From Paraurantiacibacter namhicola (GTDB lineage: Bacteria; Pseudomonadota; Alphaproteobacteria; Sphingomonadales; Sphingomonadaceae): DNA of 64,000 bases. The stretch is taken from NCBI RefSeq assembly GCF_001687545.1, contig NZ_CP016545.1:1783001-1847000 (forward strand). Reading direction: 5' to 3'. Shown one piece after another: positions 48,452-57,901 of this stretch; the stretch's first letter is position 1; every line of letters begins with the position of its first letter. The notes below the pieces were generated by a model. The model ran no database searches and was not told the DNA's origin. It was given only the letters and a program-made list of their open reading frames with translations. The translations under genes were made by a program, and so were the position numbers.

Positions 48452-48946
48452 GCACAGGGTTAAAGGGGCATTATCCGCCGGGCACAAGAGGCAATGCGCG
48501 GCTTATCCCGCGCCCACGCACACTTCCTTGTCAGCTGATATTCAGCAATTTCGTTTGCCCGCTTGCCAGCGCGGTGCTAGCCATCGCTGCAATCGCCGGG
48601 GCCCTCCCCGCCGATACCCGGACCGGGTGGCCACGGCCGATCCCGGTTCCGCAACAGGTTGATGACACGATGAATTGCAACGCCCAGCCCATCGCCACGC
48701 CGCCGCAAGGCCGCGTCGCATTGGCTGGCCCCGCGCGGTACGAAAACCCGCGCCATTCCATCTTGGCAGACACACATCGCAGCGTCCGCAGTCCACATGG
48801 ACAGGGCGCCATTTCACATTCCGCCAGCGGGGCCGGCATGCCGGGCCCGGGACGCGGATTTCCAACACTATCGCGCGCCGCCACCCGGATACGGGTTGCA
48901 GGCTTGAAACCTGCCCTCGGGGTCCGGCGCGCCTGGAGACTATTCA
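48452..48946. promoter_or_regulatory. Divergent amidase/rne regulatory region with probable long rne leader
   Basis: 495 bp between the two start codons with no convincing gene. It is very GC-rich and holds several GC stems (for example around the GGGCCCGGG at about 48843). In many bacteria the rne mRNA has a long 5' leader through which RNase E controls its own level; a leader here is inferred only from length and structure. Open frames crossing it on either strand lack ribosome-binding sites and conserved-looking protein. Confidence 0.5.
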
Positions 48947-51739
48947 ATGGCAACGCGCATGCTAATCGATGCGCGCCACCCGGAAGAAACACGGGTGGCG
49001 GTGCTCAAGGGCAATCGGATCGAAGAATTTGATTTCGAATCCGCAGAACACAAACAGATAAAGGGTAACATCTACCTCGCGAAAGTAACGCGAGTGGAAC
49101 CATCCCTGCAGGCCGCATTCGTGGACTTTGGCGGCAATCGCCACGGCTTCCTGGCGTTCAGCGAAATCCACCCCGACTATTATCAGATCCCCGCCGCCGA
49201 CCGGCAGGCCCTGCTGGACGAGGAACAGGCCCATGCCGAGGAGGAGGAAAAACTCCGCGCGGCTGAGGAAGAGGAAAGCGGCGAGCCGGTAGAGCTGGAA
49301 GCCGAAGAAGACGAGGACGAGGACGACGAGCCGGTCCTGGAGGAAATCGACACGTCCGAGAAGGACGAGGTTTCCACCATCGAGGAAGGCCATGTCGACG
49401 GGAAATCCGACGACGATACCGACGATTCATCCGACGACGAAGACGAGGATTCCGACGGGGATTCGGACGAAGAGAGCGATGGCCGGAAGGGCCGTGGCCG
49501 CCGTGGCCGTGGCCGCCGCCAGGGCCGCCAGGGATCGTCCAGGGGTGGTGGCAGCCGCGCCAAGGAAATGGACGAGCTGCGCGCCAAGCGCGTCGCCCTG
49601 CGCCGCCGTTACAAGATCCAGGACGTCATCCATCGCCGCCAGGTGCTGCTCGTCCAGGTCGTGAAGGAAGAACGTGGCAACAAGGGCGCTGCCCTCACCA
49701 CCTACCTCAGCCTGGCCGGCCGCTACTGCGTGCTGATGCCCAATTCCAGCCATGGCGGCGGCATCAGCCGCAAGATCTCCAACGCCGGGGACCGCAAGCG
49801 CCTGAAATCCATCGTCGGCGACCTGAAGCTGCCCAAGAGCATGGGCCTGATCGTCCGCACCGCCGGCCTCAGCCGCACGAAGACGGAGATCAAGCGCGAC
49901 TTCGACTACCTTGCCCGCCTGTGGGACGAGATCCGGGAGAAGACGCTGGGCTCCAGCGCGCCGAGCAAGATCCATTCCGACAGCGACCTGATCAAGCGGG
50001 CCATCCGCGACATCTACAATCGCGAGATCGAGGAAGTCGTGGTCGAAGGTGAGGACGGCTACAAGGCCGCAAAGGCCTTCATGAAGCTGCTGATGCCCAG
50101 CCACGCACGCCGGGTGAAAGCCTATTCCGACCCCGTGCCGCTGTTCCAGCGTTACGGCGCGGAAGACCAGCTGAAAGCCATGTACGATCCCATGGTGCAG
50201 CTGAAGAGCGGCGGTTACCTGATCATCAATCCCACCGAGGCGCTGGTGTCGATCGACATCAACTCCGGCCGTTCCACCAAGGAACACGGGATCGAGCAGA
50301 CTGCCCTGCACACCAACCTCGAAGCGGCGAAGGAAATCGCTCGCCAGCTGCGCCTGCGCGACATGGCCGGCCTGGTGGTGATCGACTTCATCGACATGGA
50401 GCGCACCGGCAATATCCGCAAGGTCGAGCGGTGCATGAAGGATTCGCTCAAGAACGACCGTGCGCGCATCCAGGTGGGCCGCATTTCCGGTTTCGGCCTG
50501 ATGGAAATGAGCCGCCAGCGCCTGCGCACCGGCGTGCTGGAGGCGACCACGCGCGAATGCCCGCATTGCGACGGCACCGGCCTGGTCCGCACGGCCAGCA
50601 GCGCCGGGCTTTCCGCCCTGCGCCTGATCGAGGACGAGGCAGCCAAGGGCAAGGGTACGGTCATCACGCTGTACGCCTCCACCGAAGCGGCCGTGTACCT
50701 GCTCAACACCAAGCGCGGCGACCTGCAGGAAATCGAAACGCGCTACGGCGTGACGGTGGAAGTGCAGCCGGAAGGCGAGGACGAAGGCGCCAAGATGCGC
50801 GTGCAGTCCAGCGGACCCAAGCCTTCCTCCGCCCCCAAGTTCGAGCCCATCGTCGATGACGACGCGGACGATGACGACGTGGACGCCGATGACGACGATC
50901 ACGACGAGGAAGATGACGAGCGCGGTGACCGCGGTGACCGCGACGATCGTGGTCCGAAGCGCCGCCGTCGCCGGGGTGGCCGCGGCCGCAACAAGAAGCG
51001 CCAGGATGGCGGTGACGGTAACGAGACCGGGTCCGACGGCGATGATGGCGAAAACCGCCAGCAGGCCGACAATCGCGGCAACGATGACGACGATGACGGC
51101 GAAGGCCGGCCCAAGCGCCGCCGCCGCCGTGGTGGCCGTGGCCGTCGCCGCAAGTCCGGTGATGCCGAGGGCGGCGACACCGATACGCAGGCGCAGGAAG
51201 ATATCGGCGAGAAGGCCGGAGAGGAAATCGCCGAACAGCTCGACGAGACCGAGGCTGCCAATGCGCAGGCCGAAACCGCCGGTGACGATGCGACTGCGGA
51301 GGAAAAGCCCAAGGCCAAGGCCAAGCGCGCCCCCCGCAAGAAAGCCGCAGCCAAATCCGACGATACGGACGAGGCCGAGGCCGAGAAGCCCAAGCGCCGC
51401 GCGCGCAAGAAGAAGGCTGACGTAGAAGCCGAAGCCGATGCTGCGCCTGCAGCCGAGGCGACGGAAGACGCGCCCAAGCCGAAAGCCAAACGTGCGCCCC
51501 GCAAGAGGAAGACGGACGCCGAAGCTGAAAGCGCCCCGGAAGCAGCCGCAGCTGCCGAGGAAGCGCCCAAGCCCAAGGCGAAGCGCGCTCCTCGCAAGAA
51601 AAAGGCAGACGTCGAAGCCGAAGCTCCTGCAGATGCTGCTCCCGCAGCACCGGCAAAGGATGCGTCCGATGAGGGTGAGACGGCAGAAGACGGCAGCCCG
51701 AAGCGCGGCGGATGGTGGCAGCGCACCTTCGGCGCCTGA
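48947..51739 (+). CDS. rne: Ribonuclease E
   Basis: 930 aa endoribonuclease, the scaffold of the RNA degradosome. The N-terminal RNase H-like/S1 region (MATRMLIDARHPEETRVAVL) is split by a highly acidic insert (about residues 88-170, with runs of Asp/Glu) and an Arg/Gly patch (RKGRGRRGRGRRQGRQG). The catalytic core contains the DNase I-like acidic site (SIDINSG, VVIDFIDME) and the Zn-link CPHCDGTG (about 542). The C-terminal third is unstructured: Asp/Arg tracts, then four near-repeats of KPKAKRAPRKKKADVEAEA type. GGAG precedes the ATG. Confidence 0.95.
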   Translation: MATRMLIDARHPEETRVAVLKGNRIEEFDFESAEHKQIKGNIYLAKVTRVEPSLQAAFVDFGGNRHGFLAFSEIHPDYYQIPAADRQALLDEEQAHAEEEEKLRAAEEEESGEPVELEAEEDEDEDDEPVLEEIDTSEKDEVSTIEEGHVDGKSDDDTDDSSDDEDEDSDGDSDEESDGRKGRGRRGRGRRQGRQGSSRGGGSRAKEMDELRAKRVALRRRYKIQDVIHRRQVLLVQVVKEERGNKGAALTTYLSLAGRYCVLMPNSSHGGGISRKISNAGDRKRLKSIVGDLKLPKSMGLIVRTAGLSRTKTEIKRDFDYLARLWDEIREKTLGSSAPSKIHSDSDLIKRAIRDIYNREIEEVVVEGEDGYKAAKAFMKLLMPSHARRVKAYSDPVPLFQRYGAEDQLKAMYDPMVQLKSGGYLIINPTEALVSIDINSGRSTKEHGIEQTALHTNLEAAKEIARQLRLRDMAGLVVIDFIDMERTGNIRKVERCMKDSLKNDRARIQVGRISGFGLMEMSRQRLRTGVLEATTRECPHCDGTGLVRTASSAGLSALRLIEDEAAKGKGTVITLYASTEAAVYLLNTKRGDLQEIETRYGVTVEVQPEGEDEGAKMRVQSSGPKPSSAPKFEPIVDDDADDDDVDADDDDHDEEDDERGDRGDRDDRGPKRRRRRGGRGRNKKRQDGGDGNETGSDGDDGENRQQADNRGNDDDDDGEGRPKRRRRRGGRGRRRKSGDAEGGDTDTQAQEDIGEKAGEEIAEQLDETEAANAQAETAGDDATAEEKPKAKAKRAPRKKAAAKSDDTDEAEAEKPKRRARKKKADVEAEADAAPAAEATEDAPKPKAKRAPRKRKTDAEAESAPEAAAAAEEAPKPKAKRAPRKKKADVEAEAPADAAPAAPAKDASDEGETAEDGSPKRGGWWQRTFGA

Positions 51740-51762
51740 CACGGCCTGATTGACACGGAATT

Positions 51763-51803
51763 GGCCGGGATTGCCTCAAAAGGCGGTCCCGGCCTTTCCT
51801 TTT
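51763..51803 (+). terminator. Rho-independent terminator after rne
   Basis: GGCCGGGA (51763-51770) pairs with TCCCGGCC (51787-51794), with an inner GCC/GGC extension, followed by TTTCCTTTT. It is 24 bp after the rne stop, in the gap to the convergent transferase gene. Confidence 0.85.
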
Positions 51804-51827
51804 GCCCCGAGAGTCCCTCTTTAGGCG

Positions 51828-52583
51828 TCAGCCCTGCTGGCGAGCCAGGATAGCGCGTATATCTGCAAGGTCGCTCGGCTTGTCCGCATCGACCGCAGCC
51901 AGCCCGCTCGGTGCCTCCACCAGCGCGGCGCGCACGCCGATCCGCTTGCCCAGCCTCGCAATGCCCTCCGCCAGCGTCAGCCGCCCGAGAGCGTAATCCA
52001 GCAGCGTGCCCAGCCCCAGCTTCGCCACGATGCGCCAGGGCCGCTTGCGATCTGCCTCGATCCCCTGCCACGCGGCAATGGCCTTCGCGGCATCCGGCGT
52101 GCGCAGGAAGAAGAGGTTGCACCCGCTCCAGTGCCCGTCCGCAAAGCGCAGATACGTGCGCCGGCTTCCGGGCAGCTCCGCCTTGATCGCCTCGCGCCGC
52201 GCCAGCATCACACCGACATCGGCATCGTCCGGGGTGCCCTCTATCGCGGCCCGGACCCATCCCGGTTGCAGCAGCGCATGATCCGCCGTGGTTACCAGCA
52301 GCGGCGCACCGGTCACATCGAGGCCGCGCTGGACACTCCCCGCAGGGCCGCGGGCAGGCTGCACCACTTCGCAATCCTGCGCGCGCGCCAACTCCGCCAC
52401 CGGGCCTTCATCGCAAGCGACCACGATGCGCCCCGCCCCGGCCCCTCGCACGGCGCCTATAACGCGGCTCAGCATCGCCTCGCCGTCCACCGTAACCAGC
52501 GCCTTGGCCGCCACGCCCTCAGCCTCTGCCAGCGGATCGCCGCCGGGGCGCGTGCCCGCCAGCACCAACGCGGCAAAGCTCAC
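51828..52583 (-). CDS. MobA-like NTP transferase
   Basis: 251 aa from a GTG at 52583 that overlaps the flippase stop by 4 nt. The start FAALVLAGTRPGGDPL is the nucleotide-binding loop of the MobA/GT-A-like nucleotidyltransferases, with AKALVTVDGEAML and a metal-site VTTADHALL. The context, next to a flippase and polysaccharide transferases, suggests sugar or alcohol nucleotide activation for a surface polymer and not molybdenum cofactor work. Substrate unknown. Confidence 0.75.
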   Translation of the reverse strand: MSFAALVLAGTRPGGDPLAEAEGVAAKALVTVDGEAMLSRVIGAVRGAGAGRIVVACDEGPVAELARAQDCEVVQPARGPAGSVQRGLDVTGAPLLVTTADHALLQPGWVRAAIEGTPDDADVGVMLARREAIKAELPGSRRTYLRFADGHWSGCNLFFLRTPDAAKAIAAWQGIEADRKRPWRIVAKLGLGTLLDYALGRLTLAEGIARLGKRIGVRAALVEAPSGLAAVDADKPSDLADIRAILARQQG

Positions 52584-53911
52584 GCCGCCCGCTCCGCCTT
52601 CACGAGCCGGCGCAACACGGCCCAGACCGCCAGCGTCATCAGCGCATAGATCGCGCCCTGCGCCAGCGTGACCATCCACCCCACCGCCAGCGAGCTGACA
52701 TCCCGCACGGCCCAGACGGCCGCCGCCAGGACCATCAGGCCGATGATCCGGACATAGAGCTGGTAGCGCGCCTTGCCGGTGGAATGCAGGACGGATTCGT
52801 AAGAGACACTGGCAAGCTCGAAACTGGCTGCCAGCACCAGCGGCACCATGATCGCGCCGCCTGCGATGAAAGCCTCGCCGGAAATGAGCACCAATATGTC
52901 CTCACCCAGCCACACAGCCAGCGCCACGGCCGCGACGCTGACGACGAGGACGGAGAGACTGACCTGCCGGACGAGGCGCTGGAACTGGCGCGCGGGGCTG
53001 CCGTGGCGCTCCTTGTTCAGCTCCGGATAGATCGAATCCGAGAGGATGATGGCCAGCTTGCCGAGGCCCATCGCAAGCTGTTCCGCAATCCGGTAAACAC
53101 CCGCCGCGCTCGTCCCGAAAAGGTATCCGACGGCCAACAGTGGCCCCTGCGCGATCAGCGCGTGGACGGAAGAGCTCATGTAAGTGACGCCCAGGAACCG
53201 CCGCAGACCGGGATTCTCCGCCAGCGACTGCCGCCACTCCTTGAGCGCAGACAAGCGCAGGACATCGGGCCTCAGCCGCCAGGCGGTGTACCAGGTGACG
53301 GCAGCGGACAGGAATTCCACCGCCGCCCAGGCAAACAGGAACCGGCCCACACTTGGGTCCGTCAGCCAGATGGCCACGGCGGCAAGCAGGCGGCCCGCCG
53401 GGGTAACCGCGCCGACATAGACCGACAGGTCAAACCGATCGAGCGCGCGCAAGATGCCGTAAGGCGCGGAAACGCGGGCCCATTGCATCGCCACCACGAA
53501 TAGCAGCGCCATGTCGCGATATGCCGGGTTCACCTCCAGCGCGTCTGCCAGCAGGAAAAACCCGATTACGGCCAGCACGCTGCCGATCAGGGCGCCGAAT
53601 GCGTCCACCAATCCGCCCAGTATGGACAGGCGACCAAAGGCCCGGTCGCGCCCGGCAGCAAGATGTTCCGTCCCGAACCGGATGATCATCTGCCAGGTGG
53701 CGAAACTGCACAGGGCATTGACGGTCAGCGTAATGCCGAAAATCAGCGAGAAGTGGCCGAAATCCTTAACGCCCAGCGACCGGGACAGGATCGCGAGATA
53801 CGCCAGCGAGCTTACCGCGCCAAATCCCTTGCCGCCCAGCAGCATGCCCACATTGCGCAGGATCCGCTTGCCCGCGCCCGGCCCCTCTTTCGCTGACTGC
53901 GCGCCGTCCAT
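52580..53911 (-). CDS. Polysaccharide flippase (Wzx/MATE-like, oligosaccharide translocase)
   Basis: 443 aa from the ATG at 53911 (MDGAQSAKEG). About twelve membrane helices, with an early helix-linker typical of the Polysacc_synt family (NVGMLLGGKGFGAVSSLAYL, LGVKDFGHFSLIFG) and YLFGTSAAGVYRIAEQLAM. It probably flips a lipid-linked glycan across the inner membrane. It is divergent from a CDP-glycerol-type transferase gene, 64 bp apart. Confidence 0.85.
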   Translation of the reverse strand: MDGAQSAKEGPGAGKRILRNVGMLLGGKGFGAVSSLAYLAILSRSLGVKDFGHFSLIFGITLTVNALCSFATWQMIIRFGTEHLAAGRDRAFGRLSILGGLVDAFGALIGSVLAVIGFFLLADALEVNPAYRDMALLFVVAMQWARVSAPYGILRALDRFDLSVYVGAVTPAGRLLAAVAIWLTDPSVGRFLFAWAAVEFLSAAVTWYTAWRLRPDVLRLSALKEWRQSLAENPGLRRFLGVTYMSSSVHALIAQGPLLAVGYLFGTSAAGVYRIAEQLAMGLGKLAIILSDSIYPELNKERHGSPARQFQRLVRQVSLSVLVVSVAAVALAVWLGEDILVLISGEAFIAGGAIMVPLVLAASFELASVSYESVLHSTGKARYQLYVRIIGLMVLAAAVWAVRDVSSLAVGWMVTLAQGAIYALMTLAVWAVLRRLVKAERAA

Positions 53912-53975
53912 GCCAGCGCCTTGGCGCAGAAAGCCCGCTTGCACAAGCAGGCCCCGATGCTAACCGGATGGCGTC

Positions 53976-55181
53976 ATGCCAGCCCCGCCCCGCATCATGT
54001 TCCTGTACAATCACGATGCTGCCCACCAGGCGGCCCATATCGCCGGGATCATGCGCGCGCTGGCGCTGCGCCATCCGCAGGTGGAGGTGTATGCCGGGGT
54101 GGCCGGACCGGCTATCGAAGCGGAAATCCGCCGTATCGCCGGAGGCGATGCTGCGGCGCGCATCCACTGGCAGGACCTGTCGCTCAGCCCCGCGCTCGAT
54201 ACGCTGCTGTCCCTGCCCAACCGCCTGCTCCCGGCCAAGCGGCTTGCCCGCCTGCGCACGAACGAGGGGCTGTTCGCGCAGATGAGCCTGATCGTCTCGA
54301 CGGAGCGCACATGCCTGCGCGTTCGGCGAAGGCTCCGCGCGAAGTTTGGCGATAAAGCGCCGCGCTTCGCCTATGTCCCCCATGGGTCGGGCGACAGGAA
54401 CGTGGCCTACCACCCGGAGCTGGCACAATTCGATCTGAAGCTGGTCAGCGGGCAGAAGCTGGTGGACGAGATGGTGGCGCGCGGAATTGCGACGCCCGAC
54501 CAGTGCCGCCTGATCGGCTATCCCAAGTTCGACACGATCGACACGTCCGCGAAGCCGCAGCTGTTCGATAACGACAGGCCCGTCTTCGTCTACAATCCAC
54601 ATTTCGACCCGAAACTGTCGAGCTGGTACGACCATGGCCCCGCCCTGCTGGAGTGGTTTGCCGGCCAGCAGGACCGCTTCAACCTGGTCTTTGCCCCGCA
54701 TGTGATGCTGTTCCGCAAGGCGCTGCATGTCTCGCCCGAATACAGGCTCGCACGGCGCAGGCCGGACGTGCCGCAGGCGGCGCTGGATGCGCCTAATGTG
54801 CTGGTCGATACCGATAGCGAGCGCCTGTTCGACATGACCTACACGCTGGGCGCCGACGCCTATATCGGCGACATGTCGAGCCAGGTGTACGAGTTCCTCG
54901 TGCGGCGGCGGCCGTGCTTCTTCATCGACACCCATGCGGCCGATCTGCCCGGTGAAGCGGCCAATCGCGCATTCTGGGGCAATGGTCCTGTGGTGCAATC
55001 CGTGCCCGAGCTGACCGCCATGATCCCGCAATGGCAGGACATCGGCGAGGCGTATCGGGACACGCAGGATCGGCTGTTCTCTTACACGATAGACGACCGG
55101 CCCGGCGAGACTTCCGTAGACCGTGCCGCCGATGCGCTTGCCGGCTGGCTTGCACCGTCATCCGGGGCAGAAAGCCATTGA
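53976..55181 (+). CDS. CDP-glycerol glycerophosphotransferase-like polymer transferase
   Basis: 401 aa, GT-B fold. The region YIGDMSSQVYEFLVRRRPCF resembles the ITDYSS...F motif of the CDP-glycerol:poly(glycerophosphate) transferases (TagB/TagF) that add glycerol- or ribitol-phosphate units. VFAPHVMLFR and FVYNPHFDPKLSSWYDHG fit the same family. It suggests that the surface polymer contains polyol phosphates, an inference from family. The GT2 gene follows 55 bp on. Confidence 0.75.
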   Translation: MPAPPRIMFLYNHDAAHQAAHIAGIMRALALRHPQVEVYAGVAGPAIEAEIRRIAGGDAAARIHWQDLSLSPALDTLLSLPNRLLPAKRLARLRTNEGLFAQMSLIVSTERTCLRVRRRLRAKFGDKAPRFAYVPHGSGDRNVAYHPELAQFDLKLVSGQKLVDEMVARGIATPDQCRLIGYPKFDTIDTSAKPQLFDNDRPVFVYNPHFDPKLSSWYDHGPALLEWFAGQQDRFNLVFAPHVMLFRKALHVSPEYRLARRRPDVPQAALDAPNVLVDTDSERLFDMTYTLGADAYIGDMSSQVYEFLVRRRPCFFIDTHAADLPGEAANRAFWGNGPVVQSVPELTAMIPQWQDIGEAYRDTQDRLFSYTIDDRPGETSVDRAADALAGWLAPSSGAESH

Positions 55182-55236
55182 CCGCAAAGGGGAATTCCGC
55201 GACTTGCCTCCCTTCGGGGGGAAATCAGGGACGCAT

Positions 55237-56283
55237 ATGATGACCGCAGCGCAAGCAACGCGCGCAGACGATGCTGGTGCATCGGCGCAGCAGCCATGGC
55301 TCAGCATCATGCTGCCGGTTTATAACGTCGCGCCCTATCTGGAAGAGTGCCTGCTATCGATCCTGTCGCAGGCCGATGAGGGCGTCGAAATCCTCCTGTG
55401 CGACGATTGCTCAACCGATGACAGTATGGATGTGGCGCGCAAGGTCGCCGACGAGCATCCGGGCCGCATCACCATCATGCAGAACCCGCAGAACCTGGGG
55501 CTATCGGGCACGCGCAACGCGATGAAGGACCGGGCGAGCGGCCGCTATTTCTGGTTTGTGGATTCGGACGACTACCTGCTGCCCGGTGCGATTTCCGCGC
55601 TGAAGACTTGGATCGACCGCGAGGCACCGGACGTCCTCAGTTTCAAGTATCGCCGCGGCCACATGCGGAAGAAGGCCTTCCGTGGCCCGTCGAACACTGT
55701 CGTGCATACGCCGGCAAAGATCCTCGCGGGCATTTACCGGTCCCGCAAGATGTACAGCTGGGCCAAGGTCAGCCACCGCAAACTGTGGGAAGGCGGGCTG
55801 GAATTCCCCGTCGGCAAGCTATTCGAAGACCAGTACAACACCCCGCTCCTGGCGCTGGCGGCGCAAACGCTGGTGCATATCGACAAGAGCCTACTAGTCT
55901 ATCGCAAGCGTCCCGGCAGCATCCTTGCGCAGGCCGTGCGCGAGAAGGAACAGTTTGCCGAGAAAGCGCACCGCGACATGGCCCATGCCGCGGACCGTGT
56001 GCGAGAGGAAATGGCCCGCACGCCCGATGCCGAAACACCGGAATCCCGTTTCGCCATGAGCCATTTCCTGGCCCGCGAATTTGCCAAGACCTGCGAGCGG
56101 ATCGAGCGCGCCGGAAGCGAAGGCTGCGGCGGGAAGGATCCGCGCGAACTGGCACGCGAATTCCGCGCCATCATGGATGGCAACAGCCCCATTCCCTTCG
56201 AAGAAATGCTGCGCCTCTACCGGCGCCCGCGCCACGCCTATTCCTACACCCAGCTGCGCAAGGCGCTGCGTTTCACGGCCTGA
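55237..56283 (+). CDS. Family 2 glycosyltransferase
   Basis: 348 aa from the ATG at 55237 (AGGG upstream; the next codon is also ATG). GT-A fold: SIMLPVYNVAPYLEECLLSI, LLCDDCSTDDSMDVA, NLGLSGTRNAMKD, and the metal-binding DxD in VDSDDYLLPG (109-112). The C-terminal part is helical and charged. It likely adds a sugar to the polymer made by this cluster. Acceptor and donor are unknown. Confidence 0.88.
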   Translation: MMTAAQATRADDAGASAQQPWLSIMLPVYNVAPYLEECLLSILSQADEGVEILLCDDCSTDDSMDVARKVADEHPGRITIMQNPQNLGLSGTRNAMKDRASGRYFWFVDSDDYLLPGAISALKTWIDREAPDVLSFKYRRGHMRKKAFRGPSNTVVHTPAKILAGIYRSRKMYSWAKVSHRKLWEGGLEFPVGKLFEDQYNTPLLALAAQTLVHIDKSLLVYRKRPGSILAQAVREKEQFAEKAHRDMAHAADRVREEMARTPDAETPESRFAMSHFLAREFAKTCERIERAGSEGCGGKDPRELAREFRAIMDGNSPIPFEEMLRLYRRPRHAYSYTQLRKALRFTA

Positions 56284-56286
56284 CGC

Positions 56287-56925
56287 TCAGGGTGCGCGCC
56301 AGCCCCGCTCGGCGGCCCGCTCCCTCTCGCCCTCGCTATCGGTCACGAATACCGGGTCCTTCACCCGGTCCAGCAGGGGCGCGTCTGCAAAGCTGTCGCT
56401 GTAAAACCTTGTCTCGGCGGCAGCGAGGGATGCGCCCTCTCCTTCCAGCCAGGCTTCCACCCGCGCCAGCTTCTCCTCGCCATAGCAATTGCCGCCCGGG
56501 ATGCCGTCGCCGTCCCAGCGCGTGCCGATGACGGTGTCGATACGCAGCAATTTCGCAAAGGCAGCGGCGTAGAATTCGAAGGCTGCCGTGGCGATGATGG
56601 GCCGGTAGCCCGCAGCCCTGTCCTGCTCCAGCGCGCGGATTATATCCTGCCTCCAGCCCCCGCGCGCGATATGCGCCTGCGAAAAGGCCTGGGCCGTGCC
56701 CGCCAGGTCGCCCCGTGCATGCTCGCCCAGCATCAGCCGCATGCCGAAAGCCTTCAGTGCCGTGCGGCTGCACAACCCCAGCTTGTAATACAGCATCGCC
56801 AGCACCCAAACCGGCGCCAGCAGCAGCCGCAGCGGCGCCAGCCTGCGTGCGGCGAACAGCAGGAAGGGCGTGAATGTCGCCCGTGCAGTCAGCGTCCTGT
56901 CGAGATCGTAAATGGCGATACGCAT
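56287..56925 (-). CDS. HAD-superfamily hydrolase (HAD-IB type phosphatase)
   Basis: 212 aa. The nucleophile motif DLDRTLTARATF is at residues 7-18, motif II Thr in IIATAAFEFY, and the motif IV acidic pair in YSDSFADAPLLD. A hydrophobic stretch (LLLAPVWVLAMLYYKLGL, residues 34-51) between motifs I and II is in the cap region, as in HAD-IB phosphatases like those acting on phosphatidylglycerol-phosphate or phosphoserine. The substrate is unknown. It is convergent with the GT2 gene, stops 4 bp apart. Confidence 0.8.
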   Translation of the reverse strand: MRIAIYDLDRTLTARATFTPFLLFAARRLAPLRLLLAPVWVLAMLYYKLGLCSRTALKAFGMRLMLGEHARGDLAGTAQAFSQAHIARGGWRQDIIRALEQDRAAGYRPIIATAAFEFYAAAFAKLLRIDTVIGTRWDGDGIPGGNCYGEEKLARVEAWLEGEGASLAAAETRFYSDSFADAPLLDRVKDPVFVTDSEGERERAAERGWRAP

Positions 56926-57023
56926 GGCCGCGCTTTCCTACACGATTGCAGCGCGGGCAGAAGGCCTCACATGACCTCGCCGGCAAACCCCTCCCCCATC
57001 CGAAAAACTTCGCCACTGGACAG

Positions 57024-57041
57024 TGTAACACCTGTAACACC
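57024..57041. repeat. Tandem 9-mer TGTAACACC x2 upstream of sdhB
   Basis: TGTAACACC (57024-57032) is followed directly by a second perfect copy (57033-57041), 81 bp before the sdhB start. Direct repeats like this in a promoter region can be regulator-binding sites; the regulator is not known. Confidence 0.6.
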
Positions 57042-57121
57042 TTGGCCTCCCCGCGCCCTTGTGTTGCAGGCACGAAACGCTAGATAGGGCGCACACGCAA
57101 CGCGCAGGAAGCGAGCAGCAA

Positions 57122-57901
57122 ATGGCCACCTTCACCCTCCCCAAGAACAGCCGCATCAAGCAGGGCGATAGCTATCGCACGGAAGGGGCCACGCGGACGA
57201 AAAGCTTCAAGATCTATCGCTACGATCCGGAAAGCGGCGAAAACCCGCGCTATGACACCTTCGAGATCGACCTCGACGATTGCGGCCCGATGGTGCTGGA
57301 CGCCCTGTTCAAGATCAAGAACGACATGGATCCGACGCTGACCTTCCGCCGCTCCTGCCGCGAAGGCATCTGCGGGTCATGCTCCATGAACCTCAACGGC
57401 AAGAACGGCCTGGCCTGCACCACTGCGATCGAGGACCTGAAGGGCGAAATCCGCATCACGCCGCTGCCGCACATGGAAGTGATCAAGGACCTCGTCCCCG
57501 ATTTCACGCACTTCTACGCGCAGTATGCCTCCATCCGCCCCTGGCTGCAGACCGTCACCCCCACCCCCAGCGGCAAGGAACGCCTGCAATCGCCGGAACA
57601 GCGCGAGAAGCTGGATGGGCTGTACGAGTGCATCCTGTGCGCCTGCTGCTCCACCAGCTGCCCCAGCTATTGGTGGAACAGCGACAAGTTCCTCGGCCCT
57701 GCTATCCTGCTGCAGGCCTATCGCTGGCTGGCGGACAGCCGCGACGAGATGACGGGTGAGCGGCTGGACGATCTGGAAGATCCGTTCCGCCTGTATCGCT
57801 GCCACACGATCATGAACTGCGCGAATGCCTGCCCCAAGGGCCTCAGCCCGGCCAAGGCCATCGCCGAAACCAAGAAGATGATGGCGGAGCGGCACGTCTG
57901 A
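57122..57901 (+). CDS. sdhB: Succinate dehydrogenase iron-sulfur subunit
   Basis: 259 aa, the Fe-S subunit of complex II that relays electrons from flavin to quinone. All three clusters are visible: 2Fe-2S in [13 protein letters not shown] plus ACTTA, 4Fe-4S in [12 protein letters not shown], and 3Fe-4S in [14 protein letters not shown]. The ATG at 57122 follows AGGAAGCGAG. sdhC, sdhD and sdhA are not beside it in the window: the upstream gene runs the other way, so sdhB is detached from them. It overlaps zapE if that gene starts at CTG. Confidence 0.97.
   Translation: MATFTLPKNSRIKQGDSYRTEGATRTKSFKIYRYDPESGENPRYDTFEIDLDDCGPMVLDALFKIKNDMDPTLTFRRSCREGICGSCSMNLNGKNGLACTTAIEDLKGEIRITPLPHMEVIKDLVPDFTHFYAQYASIRPWLQTVTPTPSGKERLQSPEQREKLDGLYECILCACCSTSCPSYWWNSDKFLGPAILLQAYRWLADSRDEMTGERLDDLEDPFRLYRCHTIMNCANACPKGLSPAKAIAETKKMMAERHV

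Noticed and set aside
44549-48463. Very long plus-strand open frame (about 1300 codons) opposite the PBP1A gene and its neighbours
   Set aside because: It is antisense to PBP1A, the amidase and part of the peroxiredoxin gene. High GC keeps antisense frames open; the translation is rich in Arg/His/Gln with no domain pattern.
48531-48992. Small open frames in the rne leader (both strands) as genes
   Set aside because: No ribosome-binding site, Arg/Pro/Cys-rich shadow composition, and they overlap the rne start.
49427-51742. Minus-strand open frame of about 770 codons opposite rne
   Set aside because: Antisense to RNase E; its Val/Leu/Ile-rich runs are the mirror of the acidic and Lys/Arg tracts of the true gene.
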